From NCBI GenBank assembly GCA_027943335.1, contig BSBK01000522.1:185001-249000 (forward strand): 64,000 nt of DNA, given 5' to 3'. Positions within the stretch are counted from its first letter, which is position 1; every line of letters starts with the position of its first letter. Shown in pieces: positions 1 to 12,973 of this stretch. This DNA is from Chamaecyparis obtusa. Taxonomy: Eukaryota; Streptophyta; Pinopsida; Cupressales; Cupressaceae. Made by a program: the position numbers and the translations under genes. Below the pieces are notes generated by a model that saw nothing but the letters and a program-made list of their open reading frames with translations, was not told where the DNA came from and did not search any database.

Positions 1-3000
1 GTATAATAGAAATTATACCTCCTTGATTTGGGCATGAAATTAAATCTCTTATCATTTTATACACTCAAGAATTCAAGCTTTCTATTCAAAAATAAATTAA
101 GGAAATTCAAGCTATCAAGGAAATATATTCACACTGATATTCATCCATTCGAACATGAAGCATGGAAGATAAGGATTAATGTGTGGATCTAAGAATGTCT
201 AAAGGAATTCATGTTATTTATACTCTAGATCAAAGGTAAATACAACTTATCAAGACTTTCAAGCTTCTTGAAGATAAAAACATTTTATCAAGCCTCTACT
301 ACTAACAACATTTCCATAAAAAATTTCCTCATTTTTTATGTGTAGGTGATAGGTGGCGCAGTTGTGAAAAAGGATACATGTAGATCTAATAGAGTGTTAT
401 ATGTGGAAGGAGTTTAATCAAAAAAATTTGGGTCTAAGGTGATTCTATAGGGATAAGGCATGTCCAATCACCCCTGATCCTCTAGGTCACCCTGTACCCA
501 CCATATTAGTTTGAGATTGGAATTATAGGTCAATCATTGTTTGAGATTTTTAGATCTAGTTTTAGAATTAGAATTATAGTCTATTAGTTGTCTATATAAA
601 TAACACTTCACCTTTCCTTCAATTATTACATTGTCATTTTCATCTTTCACAGTCATAATGAAGGAATCATTGCATCATCTTAGCGCTTGAGCCTCCTTAA
701 TCCTAGCAAATCAACTTCCCTTCCAATGTAGTGAAAAATGTAAAGAATGCAGGTGTGAAATTCCCAGTTTGTCCATTCATCCCAGTGACTACCTTTCCCC
801 CACCAATACAATCATTTTTATTTCATTACAAAAGGCTAGATAATTGGGATTTAAGCATAAATGAACAATTATATTTGATATGAGAAACAAAAAACTGTAG
901 AGAATATATACATAAATGAAAATAGGATTTTTTGGTGCACATGTATTTGAAAGCTGAGCTAAAATTAGGAGGTCATCATAGCTTCTAGGTACCCTTTTGG
1001 ACCAAAATAACAATTTTTTGCACATTGTTTTGGATCTAGACATTTGAGACTTTGCACTGCACCTCTACCAAATTTTAGACTGGTTTGGGAGGCCAATGGT
1101 GCCTAAAATCAACCTTGAATAATTCAATTGAATCAAAAAATGCCCTTTACTTGGTTTTTTCTAATGATATTTGGAGTGGTGCTTTGCCTCTGTGTCTTAA
1201 TTATTTTTCAACATTCTATCTTTGTCCGGACCCATAGCTAAAATTGCAAAATAGATAGAGTGCATGGTTGTGGATGTACAAGATTTTCCCTTAGTAAACA
1301 CCCCATTTTTGTTATTTCCACCTCCACGAATAGCCAATATTGAAATTGGAATAGTGTACATGCTCTTGAATCTTAAGTGTGTCTAAGATTATTATGAGCT
1401 AAAGTGCATAAATGTAAATTATTCAAGTGCGTTGGAGAAAAATGCCAAATGATATAATTGAAAATAACTCAAGAAAGCATGAATCACATAACTTGAAATG
1501 ATTAAACTCAAATTTGAAGCTTAATTGAAGAAATATGACTTCACAATGAATTTATACCAAACCCCTTAAGGAGAGATGCAAGCCAATCATTAGTCAATGA
1601 TTCCCTATGATCCTCCAACATCTCTTAAAGATACCTTGGTGATGAAAAAATGTTAATTGAAGGCTTAATGCTTGTTGATTTGTCTTTGGATTTGTAGATT
1701 TGCAAGACCTTCACTTAATGAGGATATCTCCAATTCCCAATCTTTGTGTATCCATATATCACAAATGAGGAAGATCACTGGTTTATATACATGATTCTAA
1801 CTTTGAATCAATAAAAGGTTGACTTAGAATTATCATTTTTTTGCATAAGGGATAGTTTCCAAAAGAGAAAGACTGACATAATATCCTCCCAAAATTTTGA
1901 GCAAAAAGTGTCGGCCAATTGCACCCAAAATTACCATTGACAAGACAAAATTGGGCCGATTTTTTATAGAAATGTGAGATAATAGGATCTTAATGATAGA
2001 AATGCATTTTTATGGAAAATAATATGATGTTTAAGTAAGGAAAGATGCCTTGAGATTTGAAATGGGGTAGCACTTATAATGAATCAAAGGGTGCACCTAG
2101 AATTTACAAGTGTGATGAGATTTAAATAAGGAGAGAACTCATATTATTGAACCGATCATTGATTAAATGAATAATGAAGTCCTTTAATTTATAATAAAAT
2201 GAGACACACTTAAATGAGTGCTAGGAGAGTATAGAATTGGAAACCCTAACAAAGGTGTACAATTCACAATGCTACGATGATCTTTCACTATAGTGATCAT
2301 ACAACACTACATGCATATACAAGCTAAAATATGCAAAGGTAAATATTTATGTATAAAGGGTATTTCCAAAGCTATCAAATGAAGACCCCAATGTAGAAAT
2401 ACCCTCAATACAACATTAGGAATCATATTTTTCCAAACCATTTTGTTAGTAAAATAAAAAATCACCAAGAATATTTACTAAGAATGATTAAATTTGACTG
2501 TAGTTATATGCCTCCCTATTCTAGCTTGATTTTTAGGTGGTAGAAATAGGGTATCATGTTTACCACATCAAAATATGAAGGATAGATGATGAAAATTGTA
2601 CCAATGAGGTTCTATATATAATCAAAACTAATCAAAGAGCATTTGAGAAAAGACAGAACTAAATCATGACTCCAACATGACAAACAACATGAAAATTAAA
2701 CTTCTCTAGCTCAATTTATGAAAGGATTGGTGAAATGATGTAAACTTGGGGTTTAGAGAAACCTAAATTTAAATAGTGTAAAGTATTTTGTTGCCTTAAC
2801 TTATTCAAATTTTGTCTTCAAGTGTAGAAGGGTCTACTGAGGTCAAGATGCCAATATAATGAGTACATCATCCCATGTGGAAAAAGTACTAGGCTAAGCG
2901 GTCAAGGAGGGTGTCTAGACATACGATGTAGGCCATATAACTTTTCCTTTTATTTGATTTTCTATTTCAAAATTTAATTTTTGCATGTAACTCTAGGTTG

Positions 3001-3040
3001 AACTATGGCCCACCCATCATGGCAATCAAAGTCACATGTA
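1..3040. other. AT-rich intergenic stretch without a recognisable gene
   Basis: I see no convincing coding region on either strand. The longest open frame is an 84-codon minus-strand frame near 789-1043 with no recognisable motif. A TATA-like run (tatataaa near 593-600) follows a stretch resembling an LTR promoter, but I found no partner copy in the window, so a solo LTR is only a possibility. Confidence 0.5.
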
Positions 3041-3145
3041 GGTACCATGGACCTATTTAGGTGCCATGGACCCAACTAAGCGGCATGAACCCAACTAGGC
3101 ACCATGGACCTAAAATGGGAGCCATGAGGCACACATGGGTTACAA
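3041..3145. repeat. Degenerate minisatellite, unit about 20-25 bp
   Basis: About four imperfect copies of a unit built on GGTGCCATGGACCCAACTA stand in tandem, for example at 3041-3056, 3060-3078 and 3099-3112. They lie just upstream of the plant-mobile-domain pseudogene. No coding role is visible. Confidence 0.6.
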
Positions 3146-3189
3146 TGATGATGTGATTAGATAGATTTAGAATTTGATGCTAGAGATAC

Positions 3190-4424
3190 TGATAAAAAGT
3201 GTTGATGTTTGTTTGCATGCTCATCCCATGATTCTAGAGCATGTAGTTGACCATGCATACAATTATCTCTAGAGTCAGATGAGAGATCTCCCTTTTGATG
3301 CACAAATATTATTAGTCAATGTAGGTTTGGATAGGATATATCAAATGTCTTTTATGTGATACACTGATGTTATGATCATGGCATTGATGGGCCAATGGGA
3401 TGTGAACACCTCTACATTCTATCTACCAATAGGAGAGATGATGGTCACATTAGAGAATATGTATCATATTTTGTGTCTTCCAATAGGAGGTGGGATTGTG
3501 AGATTGAGGGGGTCATGTTCCTCTTCTTTTGTAGTAGAGTATTGTATATATTAAATAGATCAAGCCACACCTAGAGATATGAGAGGTCATATATCATAGA
3601 TATTCCTCATCTAAAAGATACACATTGCTACTATAGGTCTAGTTTTTGCACTAGATAGATGAGGTACTCGCCTTCCATGAGGCCTCGTTCATACTATTAA
3701 AGGGACATAGGAGAGATGAATGACCTACAAATGGGAACATAGTATGCAAGCACATCTCAATCACGACCTTGGTAGATATGTGCACTATAAGAGGAAGAGC
3801 TTGTTGATATGCACTCTCCTCAAATTATGGATATTTGAGCACATAAAATGTACTAGGCCAATTAGATATCCTATTGATATCACATATGACAAGCCACGAG
3901 CACACACATATCCATGTTTGAGAGCATGGTAGAGAGATGATACCTTACATGTACCAAGCCTGCCAACATTACATGGAGAGCTTATAGGCATACAATTTTA
4001 TGGATAGGAGAGATGAGACAAATAATGATGTAGTAGGACCATATACTAGAGGGTCTCCATAGCTACATCACTATCCCCTTCTATTATTATTGTGTGATTG
4101 ATGATATTTTGGCTAGGTATAGGAAGTTCCCACTATAGTATTGGTTTACCTGTGATCGACTTGGAGTGCTACAAGACCAAGAGCTCAACCTAGGCCTACA
4201 AAAATATATAATGCACTTAATGATTCTAAGAAAGAGGATGGTATAGATGCACAAGCCTATAATTTTGATGATATTGGAATGAAAAGAGCTTATAGAAGGT
4301 ATTGGAGCATAATGGGTATTCCACCCAGCTTCCATATGGATCATCCTATAGGAGATTTAAGACCATGGCTCAAATCAATATCTAAGGAAGATGTAGAGGG
4401 AGAGGGTGAGACTCATGGAGAGAA
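3190..4424 (+). pseudogene. Plant mobile domain (PMD) protein, broken, 5' part
   Basis: The + strand carries several separated segments of a plant mobile domain, the domain shared by MAIN/MAIL proteins and many plant transposons. Around 3266-3330 it reads LPFDAQILL..VGLDRIYQMS. At 3372-3554 the core follows, with WDVNTSTFYLPIGEM and a CLPIGG turn that match the usual heat-like pattern W-x-T-x-T-F-h-L-P-x-G-E-M...LP-I-x-G. Near 3815-3935 comes LWIFEHIK..RPI and YPCLRAW, the late PMD motif. A weak acidic C-terminal stretch, rich in G-E-G-E, runs to 4424. Stops and frame changes separate the segments, so it cannot be translated as it stands. LTR element B begins at 4425, and the sequence after B (39326 onward) may hold the tail. 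The family assignment is established by motif; whether it was host gene or transposon cargo is unknown. Confidence 0.7.
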
Positions 4425-4620
4425 TGATGGAATTATGATGTAATTTTGGGTTGAGATGCAAAGTTCTGATTTTAATGAGTTTTTCATTGATAGAAACTCT
4501 ATCATTCTATCAAATTTTTTGAATAGGTTGTAGATATCGATTGACTGGTTGGATAGGAAAAGGAAGATTATGCTAAGTTTTTTGACTGGCGAATATAAAA
4601 GCAATAACAAAGATTTATTT
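4425..4620 (+). repeat. 5' LTR of B, first piece
   Basis: The segment aligns without large gaps to 38035-38229 of the 3' LTR (shared ATAATTTTGGGTTGAGATGC-type start, then AACTCTATCATTCTATCA). Its last five bases TATTT are the left target duplication of copia element A. Confidence 0.9.
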
Positions 4621-5022
4621 TGATGGTCTTTGGTGACTGATCGGGGAAGTACTTTACACTTTCCATTTATCCTCGCAAGGGTTTGGGGCCATTGTTTTCA
4701 GCTATTTCTGGGCCAACATGTTGTAACTGATTGTAACCCTAAAGTGGGAAAAAGATTGTATAAAATGGTTTAGGGTTATGGATTTCATATATGTATGTTT
4801 TTAGTAGCTTCTTGCGATAGTATTGAGCTATAATGGATTCTGAATAGTAATCAGGCTGTAATAACTGGATAATAAGAATATTGGACTCGCTGTCATTGGC
4901 CCAGGGATTGGGTGAACCACGTTAAATATTTGTGTCTTGTGTTCTCTTCTGTGTGGTTTATTATTTTATGATATTGGTTATATTTGCATGTAACTGTTAT
5001 TTATGTGTTGTTAATCCTAATA
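4621..5022 (+). repeat. 5' LTR of copia A
   Basis: It begins TGATGGTCTTTGGTGACT and ends CCTAATA, against TGTTGGCCTTTGGTGACT and CCTAACA in the 3' copy, so both ends have mutated. A TATA-like TGTATAAAATGG lies near 4757, followed by the TTAGGGTTATGG region. Confidence 0.9.
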
Positions 5023-5024
5023 AG

Positions 5025-5037
5025 TGGTATCAAAGTG
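5025..5037 (+). promoter_or_regulatory. Primer-binding site of copia A
   Basis: TGGTATCAAAGTG directly follows the 5' LTR. It resembles TGGTATCAGAGC, the site complementary to initiator Met-tRNA used by most plant copia elements, with one internal change. Confidence 0.8.
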
Positions 5038-5110
5038 AAGTTGTTTTTTCAATTTTCCTCTATAGGAAGATCTCACAATTTAGTGGGAGTCTCATGGTTG
5101 AGTGGGAGCA

Positions 5111-8100
5111 ATGGCAGACAAGGGTAAGCTAAAGGTTGAGAAGTTTAATGGGAAGAAATTTCAGCTATGGAAAATGCAAATGGAGGGCTATTTGTATCAG
5201 AAGGATCTATGGCGGCCATCAGAAGGAAAATCCAAGAAACCATCAATAATGAATGATGAGGACTAGGATATTATTGAGAGAAAGGAGCTTGGAAGTATTT
5301 GATTATGCTTGGCACAATCAATGGCTTTTAATATTATGAAAGTGAAGACAATTGAAGAGTTGATGGAGACCCTAGAAAAGTTGTATGAAAAAACCTCCAC
5401 TTCAAACAAGGTATTTCTCATGAAGTGTTTGTTTAATATGAATATGGAAGAAGGTGGATCTGTTGCTAATCATTTGAATGAGTTTAATATAGTTACTAGT
5501 CAATTATCTTCTGTAAATGTTTTTTTTGATGAAGAAATTAGGGCTCTATTGATTTTTTGTTCTTTGCCTGAAAGATGGAATATCTTGGTAATGGCTATTA
5601 GTAACTGTGTTTCTGGTTCTAATACCCTAACATTTGATGATGTTATCCTTGTGATTCTAAGTGAGGAAACTTGTAGAAAAAGCTTACGTGGATCTACATC
5701 TGAAAGTGTCTTGAACACAAAAAAGAAGAGGCAGAACGAATGAGAGAGGAAACAATTCTGGAAATCGTGAGAAATCAAGAGGAAAATCAAAGGGAAAGAT
5801 GTTTGAATCTAAAGGACAAAATGATTGTTGGTATTGTGGAAAACTAGGTTATAAGAAGAAATATTTTTGGTCTTAGAAGAAGAAAGATTGTTGGTCTCAG
5901 AAGAATAAAGAAGGAGACAAACAAGAAGCTAACAAGGAGGAAAATGTGGTAAGTAATAAATCCAAAGAGGATTCTTTTCTTCTTTTTTTAGAAAGTGTTG
6001 ATGATTCATGGGTTTTAGATTCAGGGGCTTCAATTCATGCTACACCCCATAGAGGTTATTTTCTTGATTATGTCCAAGGGGATTTTGGGCTAGTTTATTT
6101 GGGAGATAATGAGCCTTGTTAGATTTTTGGAAAGGTGAAAATTAAGATTAAGTTGTAGAATGGGAATCATTGGCTACTACAAGAAGTAAGACGTGTTCCA
6201 AGGCTGAGTAGGAATTTAATTTTAGTAGGGCAACTAGGTGATGAGGGTTACATAGTTACTTTTAATGATAGAAATTGGAAGGTTACAAAAGGTTCCTTAG
6301 TAGTGGAAAAATGTGTAAAATTAGGCACCTTATATCTTTGTATAGGTCATATTGTTCCTTCTACTTTAATTGTTTGAGAGAAAAATGAATGTTCAGGAAT
6401 AGTTGTTGCAGTTGAGTAGGAAGAACATTTAAACAATTATTGTAGATTCTGACACAACACTATGGCATAACAGACTTGGGCACATGAGTGAAAAAAGTAT
6501 GAAATTAATTCATTCAAATAAATTTTTACCAGGTTTGAAATGTGTCAATATGGATTTCTGTGAAATTTGTGTGTATAGAAAACAAAAGAGAGTTAGTTTT
6601 GTGAAGAGTGGGAAGAAAAAGAAAATGAGAAATTAGAGCTTGTGCATACAGATGTATGGGGACTAGCTCAAGTATCTTCCCTTGGTGGATCTTTGTATTA
6701 TGTTAGATTTATAGATGATGCAACAATAAAATTATGGATTTATTTCCTTAGATAGAAATCTAATGTGTTTCAAACTTTTAAGAAATGGAAATGCTCGGTT
6801 GAGAATGAGACCGATGAAAGGCTAAAATGTCTCAGATCTGATAATGGTGGTGAGTATTGCAGCACAAAATTTGAAGATTATTGTTCCTCTAATGGTATTC
6901 ATAGGAAAAAAAATGTACCAAGGACTCCACAAGAAAATGGAGTGGCTGAACAACGCATGAACAGGAAAATAATGGAGCGTGCAAGGAGTATGAGGTTTCA
7001 TGTTGGGCTTCCCTTAAACATGTGGGAAAAGGTTGTTAATACAACTGTATATTTAATCAATAGAGGTCCATCTACTCCTTTGGGTTGTGGTATTCCAGAG
7101 GAAGCATGGACTAGTAAGAAGGTGAGTTATTCTTTTCTCAAAACCTTTGGTTGTGAAGCATTTGCACATATAGATTTTGAAAATAGAATCAATATGGAAG
7201 CTAAGTCAAAGAAATGGGTATTTGTTGGATATGGCATTGATGAATTTGGTTATAGGCTTTGGGATTTTTAAAATCATAAAATTGTAAGAAGTGGGGATGT
7301 CATATTTAATGAGAAAAGTGTTGTACAAAGATCTATTGCAGCAGCAGGAGAAGAAATAAAATGATTATGTAGTACTAGATGATACTCCAAAAGATGATGT
7401 TCTAGTAGTTCCTTATGCTCTGCAACAATAAAAACAACAAATACCACAAACTCCAATGAATGTTAGATGGTCAACAAGGTTAAGTAGACCTTTAGAAAGA
7501 TCTTCTCCCTCTTTGTATTCTATTTTATTAACAGATGTTGGTGAACCAAAATGTTATGATGAAGTTGTGCAGGTGGATACAAAGCTTCACTAGGAGTCTA
7601 CAATGATAGAGAAAATGGAATCCTTGCTGAAAAATCAAACTTTGGATTTATGTAAGTTACATACAGGTAAAAGGGCTTTACATAATAAATGGATTTATAG
7701 GTTGAAAGAAGAGGATGAAGGTAAGAAAATATTTAAAGCCAGGTTAGTTGTAAAAGGATTTGCACAGAAAAAGGGCATTGATTTTGATGAGATATTTTCT
7801 CCAGTTGTTAAAATGACTTCTATTTGTACGGTTTTAAGTATTGTGGCTGCTAAAATATTTTCATTTAGAGAAGCTTGATGTTAAAATAGTTTTTCTTCAT
7901 GGTGATTTGGATGAAGAAATATATATGGAACAACCACAAGGATTTGAGGTGAAAGGTAAGGAGCACTTAGTGTGCATATTGAAGAAAATTTTATATGGCT
8001 TGAAGCAAGAACCTCAACAATGCTATCTTAAATTTGATAGTTTTATGCATGAACATGGATATACTAGGTGTCATTGAGACCATTGTGTTTATTTAAGAGG

Positions 8101-9105
8101 TTGGATGATGATACCTAATTTATTTTATGTTTATATGTTGATGATATGATTGTAGCTGGGTCTAACATGGATCACATTAAGGGATTGAAACAACAATTCA
8201 CACTCTCATTTTCTATGAAGGATTTGGGGGAAACAAAATAAATCCTTGGTATGAAAATATGCAGAGATAGGAAGCACAAAAAATTGACTCTACCTCAGGT
8301 TGATTATATTGAGAAGGTGTTGCAATGTTTCTCTATGGAGAATGCCAAAGCTATCAACACACCTTTTCTTGGTCATTTGAAATTGACTAAGGAGATATGT
8401 CCAAAGACACCAAAAGAGGAGACTAAAATGTCCAAGGTACCTTATGTTTCTGTTGTAGGAAGTTTAATGTATGCTATGGTATGTACTCGGCCAAATATTG
8501 CACATGCAGTGGGAGTTTTAGTGGGTATATGAGTCATCTTGGGATTGACCATTGGAATGCAATCAAATGGATTCTCAGATATTTGAGAGGAACATCCAGT
8601 AAATTTTTACATTTTGGGGGCTCTATTTCTTGTTTAAAAGGCTATGTTTACTCTGATTTGGTAGGGGATCTTGATACCAGGTGGAGGACTACAAGAAAAG
8701 TATTTACTATTGGTGGGACAATAGTGAGTTGGATTTCTTAGTTACAGAAGGTGAATACATTATCCACTACTAAGGCAGGGTATGTTGCTTCTACATAGGA
8801 AGCCAAGGAGATGATATGACTTCAATTCTTCATGGAGGAATTAGGACATCCACATATGCATAATTATTTGTTTACAGATAACCAGTGTGTCATTCATCTT
8901 GCCAAGAATTATGCTATCCATTGAAAGACAAAACAAATATAGTTTTGGTACCATTTCATTTGGCCAGTTTTGGATGATGGATAGTTAAAGCTGGAAAAGA
9001 TACATATAGATGATAATCCAGAAGATATGTTTATAAAGGTAGTAACAAGGGAGAAGTTGAACTCCTCTTTAGCTTTGATTGGTCTTCTAGATTGAACAAA
9101 ATAAA
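5111..9105 (+). pseudogene. copia gag-pol polyprotein of A, multiply frameshifted
   Basis: The polyprotein starts at ATG 5111 (MADKGKLKVEKFNGKKFQLW, typical Tnt1/Tork-like gag). Gag covers 5111-5743; a zinc knuckle remnant CWYCGKLGYKKKYF lies near 5825-5870. Protease WVLDSGASIHAT is at about 6008-6043. The pre-integrase segment LWHNRLGHMSEKSM follows at about 6460-6500. The integrase core at 6640-7270 shows VHTDVWG, RSDNGGEY and PQENGVAEQ. Reverse transcriptase spans about 7600-8400: KWIYRLKEEDEGKKIFKARL, LDVKIVFLHGDLDEEIYMEQ and a YVDDM box near 8130. RNase H runs to about 9100 with the TDNQ motif near 8875. At least five frame changes and many stops kill it. The gene order protease-integrase-RT defines copia. 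It is truncated nowhere but cannot be expressed. Confidence 0.92.
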
Positions 9106-9130
9106 GGAACAATTGAGTCCGGGGTGTTTT

Positions 9131-10244
9131 TGTTGGCAATTTGACTATACTGGTGTATATGACTTAATATAGTGTTGTCATTATGGTAACAAAGTCATAT
9201 AGTGTTTTGGAGTCAGCGCCTATGGTAAGAAGATCAGAAATTGGCTAAGTGTTGAAGACTAGACAGTATATAGAGTACCTAAAGGTCAAAGTGTTAGCGC
9301 AGGTGCATATGATAGAATTATGGCATGTGCCATGAAGTTAGGTTGGTAAGATCATATTCATGCTACATCTAAGAGTGCATGATTAGAAGATTCAATATGA
9401 GAAAGATGCAGAGAGTTCAAGTTGCACAGACAGTGAATGCTAGAGAAGAACAATGCAAGCAACCGACTATTGGTATTTTGGTTAGAGGTTATATTATTGT
9501 TGTGTAAGGGCTATGAACCTATTGTAATTAGGTTAGAGACATGTAATTAACTTTTTTTGTAAACATGCTTGAGCCAATTCAATTGGAAGCATTGTGTGTA
9601 ATCGGTTAAAGGTCCGACCTAGTTAATTATTTTATATGCGCATATAAGTATTAGATGCACCATTGTAATTAAGTATGGAAGTTGTTATAGAGTTGAAAGA
9701 AGTAGAGAAGAAGTGTGTGAAGTCTTGATAAGATGTATTAGAACTTTGCAAGAGGTCAAAGCATCAGTGCATCAAAGGAACTGATCAGACAAGCAGTGTC
9801 ACAATGCTAGTTCATCCAACAGATATAGTGTGTATCTGATATCAAAAGGTTGTAGCCTTCACCACTTGAGCAGTGAGCTATAGGGTAGTGAGTCCACACC
9901 CCTAACAAGGTTATTGTAAAAGACTGTTAATAGGGTCCAACCCTTAACCAGGTCATTGTACTAAATATATTGTAAAGAAACTCCTAATAGGGTTAAGGAT
10001 CTTCTAGCAAGGATCATAAAACACTAGTACATATTATTAGTGGGTGTCAATTCCCACCGGGGTTTTTACCTATTTGGGTTTCCTTGTAACCACTTTGGTG
10101 TTATGTGTTGTGTTCATGTTTCTTATTTATGTTGATGTTCATTTCAATACTTAAGCATTCAAGTTAAGTTTAAAGAGCAAAGTAAAAAGATTAAATACAG
10201 TGAACACTGATTCACCCCCCCTCTCAGTGTTCCCATTCCTAACA
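9131..10244 (+). repeat. 5' LTR of C
   Basis: It begins TGTTGGCAATTTGACTATAC and ends in a C-run block (ATTCACCCCCCCTCTCAGTG) followed by TTCCCATTCCTAACA. A TATA-like TTTATATGCGCATATAAG lies near 9630. The C-run end block recurs in B and D. Confidence 0.93.
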
Positions 10245-10245
10245 A

Positions 10246-10258
10246 TTGGTATCAGAGC
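10246..10258 (+). promoter_or_regulatory. Primer-binding site of C
   Basis: TTGGTATCAGAGC, the exact initiator Met-tRNA primer site of plant LTR elements, one base after the 5' LTR. Confidence 0.88.
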
Positions 10259-10298
10259 TCTAGTCCTTAGCAAAGAAGTTTAACCACTTGAGGAGATC

Positions 10299-11353
10299 AT
10301 GGACAAAGTAGAAATGAAACATCAAAAAAGAAATCTTGAAGCTGCTCTTGAAGACCTGGACCGATCTGAAAAATAAATTGAAGAACTAAAAGAAAAAGTC
10401 AGTGATTCTCAAGTAGTCATCAAAAGGCTAAGAAAAGATTTGAAAGAATGCTCTACTAGTGATTTAGGGATAATGATCAAGAAGCTGAATGAAGAAAATT
10501 CATCCCTGAAAGAACAGATTGAAGAATTGGATGATAAGCTAACCAAAAATCAAGATGTCTATGATGAATAGATCAAAGATAACCTTCAACTGAATGAAGA
10601 ATTGAGGCAAGAAAACATGAAAATCTTGGAGCTAAGGAACAACAAAGAAAGCTTGGAATCTAAATTGAAAGAGGCAAAGAATCACATTGATAAATTGCAC
10701 ACCAGTTTTGATTTGATAGAATCTCAGTTGTATGCAAAAAGACTTAAAGGAGATACTAGCTGCATTGGATACAATGAAGTACAAAATCATATTGACAACA
10801 TGCGAGCAAGAATGAAAGCACCAGAAGACACCTCAGATGCTAAAGAGACTATAAGTCAAACTAAAGATCATGTTGAACCATCCAAGAATGGGTGCAAGCC
10901 AGTAGATCAAACTTGTTATGCTTGTAACAAGCATGGACATATAGCAAGGAACTATACAGAGGTAAGACCTTTCAATGGTTACTATTATTCATGCAATAAA
11001 TTTGGTCATAGAGCTATGAATTGTAAGACAAGTCAGAAAAACAAGACTCGGCATAATCAAAGAAATCAAAATCATCCAAATATAAGTTCTCATAATGTTA
11101 CATGTCAGATATGTAACTATAATTGTCACTCAACTAGATAATGTAAAATGGTAACCCATGTCAATGTACTGAGGAATATAAGGCCTCAAGTTATTTGTCA
11201 CTCATGTAACAAGGCTAGACACATCTCAAAGTTTTGTAGATCAAGGATGCAAAGTTAGGAAAGCCCTAAAAAGCCAGAAGAAACAATATTGGATACCAAA
11301 GGAAAATTCAAGTTTGTGAAAGCTTCAAAGGATGCGAGCTTGATTTGGTTTGA
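10299..11353 (+). pseudogene. Element C ORF1: coiled-coil protein with four CCHC zinc knuckles (gag-like)
   Basis: One frame from ATG 10299, with in-frame stops near 10373, 10569, 11139 and 11257. The first half (to about 10740) is Glu/Lys-rich heptad sequence (LKEQIEELDDKL, LESKLKEAKNHIDKL), a long coiled coil. Then come four zinc-knuckle units: CYACNKHGHIARNY (fourth ligand lost), YYSCNKFGHRAMNC (first ligand lost), CQICNYNCHS..C and CHSCNKARHISKFC. Knuckles with a coiled coil suggest an RNA-binding, self-assembling nucleocapsid. Chromovirus E interrupts it at 11354. If E and one copy of its target duplication are taken out, the frame reads on without a shift to a TGA at 19311-19313. Function as Gag is inference; no Ty1/Ty3 capsid motif is recognisable. 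Confidence 0.75.
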
Positions 11354-12930
11354 TGGTGTAGGAGCACCCTTCTAAGGGCTCCCACCAGTCCTAAATTTTG
11401 GTGTGTGTAAGTGCCTAATGAAGGCTTGTATTTAGAATAAGAGCTTGTAGCTCATTTGGTGTGTCTAGACCTAGCTTAGGTCTTAGAGTCATAGTTGTTG
11501 TTCCAATTTTGATGGTACAGTGACCTAGGGCATGATGTCATTCTAAGGTCACTATTGGTTTTTAATGGTCTTAGTCTTAAAATTGGAGTTTGGGATGTTT
11601 CAGGACAAGTGTACCATCTAATAGACCTAAGAATGGTCTTAGGAGATTGAGTGAGAAAAAGTTGCTGAAGCAAGAAAAAGTTTCTAGCAACTTTTCCTAA
11701 TAGAGGTCTAAACCTTACCAAGGTGGTTCTAAGCCCTAACCAAGCTCTAATCCCAAGGAGGAGACTATATTTGACCTACAGAACCCTTACTCAAAGGTTG
11801 GAAGTTAGTGTGTACACCTTTTGTACGGAGGAACCAGAGTGTGACTGAAAAATGTGTGTGCCAGTCAGATTTATGGCATGATATGTTGAGTTAATGGATT
11901 GCATTTGTTATCTTGGACTATGTATAGGTGTTTAGCTGTGTTTAATTTCATTTTTTAGTGCTTAGACTAGTTTCTTTATTCATCTATTTGTATATAAATT
12001 TGTGTTTTGAATCTGCTAGTCCCCTATCTAGTTTGAAGGGGTTTGTAATGTAGGGCTTGCAACTCTTATCCCCATCATAGAAACACCATGGGTCTTTGGG
12101 ATATGGTAGTTCAGACCCTTCCCTATACATATTTTCAAGTAGAGTCCTGGAATGCACGTGCAAGCAATTTAAAGACCAAGCCCTAGGCAAGACTAAGTTG
12201 TGCCCAACTAGGTGTGGTCAGCAGAGAAGGAGCTCTAGAAGACAAGGGAGTGAGTTTCAAGGCTATCCCTTTTGAGGGAGTCAACAAACATGAATGAAGG
12301 TTCATTTTTGTGAAGGAGAGAGTTTGAGCAATCTAGTAGAGGTGTTGTTGAAGACAGATAAGCCCTGTGACTCAGAGAAGCCTAAAAATCCCTAAAAACC
12401 CTCATCTCTGATGGAAGCATTGTACGGACATTGGAGACCCAAAACCCCAAAAATCCTTGAGGTTTGTGCATTTGAGTAGAGGTTCCTTTGGAATAGTAGC
12501 TTTGGTTTTGTGGAAGGAAAGGGTCAAAAGTCCTACAAACCCAGGAAGGAGGCTTAATTGGGGCTCTCTCTAGTAGCCCTATTTTGTGAAGAAACTATGA
12601 AATCAAGTATCAACCCATCTTCACTAACATCTTGGAGTTTCTTAATGTGATACAAAAACACCTTAAAACTAAACTTTACCCTTGTCAGAGCTTGTGGAGT
12701 TGATTGAGCCTTGAAAACCCTTATAGGCCTAAGTAAGGGAATGCAGCTAGGAAGAATGCTAACAAGCTTGCAAGAAGGAGAGCTACACTTGGTGGATAGA
12801 TTGGGCTAGGTCAGGGGATCCTATAGTGAATAGGAATCCTATAGACCATAGTGGGTGTCAAGAGTACACTGGGATCCTAACTAAGGCTCAGAGAGCATAG
12901 ACTAGCTAGTCTATCCCAATCTCCCCATCA
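11354..12930 (+). repeat. 5' LTR of E
   Basis: It matches 17625-19235 over its full length. The 3' copy has an extra 30 or so bases around 17945-17990 (repeated AAAAGTTGCT / TAGCAACTTTT units). TATA-like TGTATATAAATTTG lies near 11990. Confidence 0.93.
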
Positions 12931-12932
12931 GA

Positions 12933-12945
12933 TTGGTATCAGAGC
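12933..12945 (+). promoter_or_regulatory. Primer-binding site of E
   Basis: TTGGTATCAGAGC two bases after the 5' LTR, complementary to initiator Met-tRNA. Confidence 0.88.
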
Positions 12946-12973
12946 CTATTAAGGCTTGGGAAGTGGATAGTGA

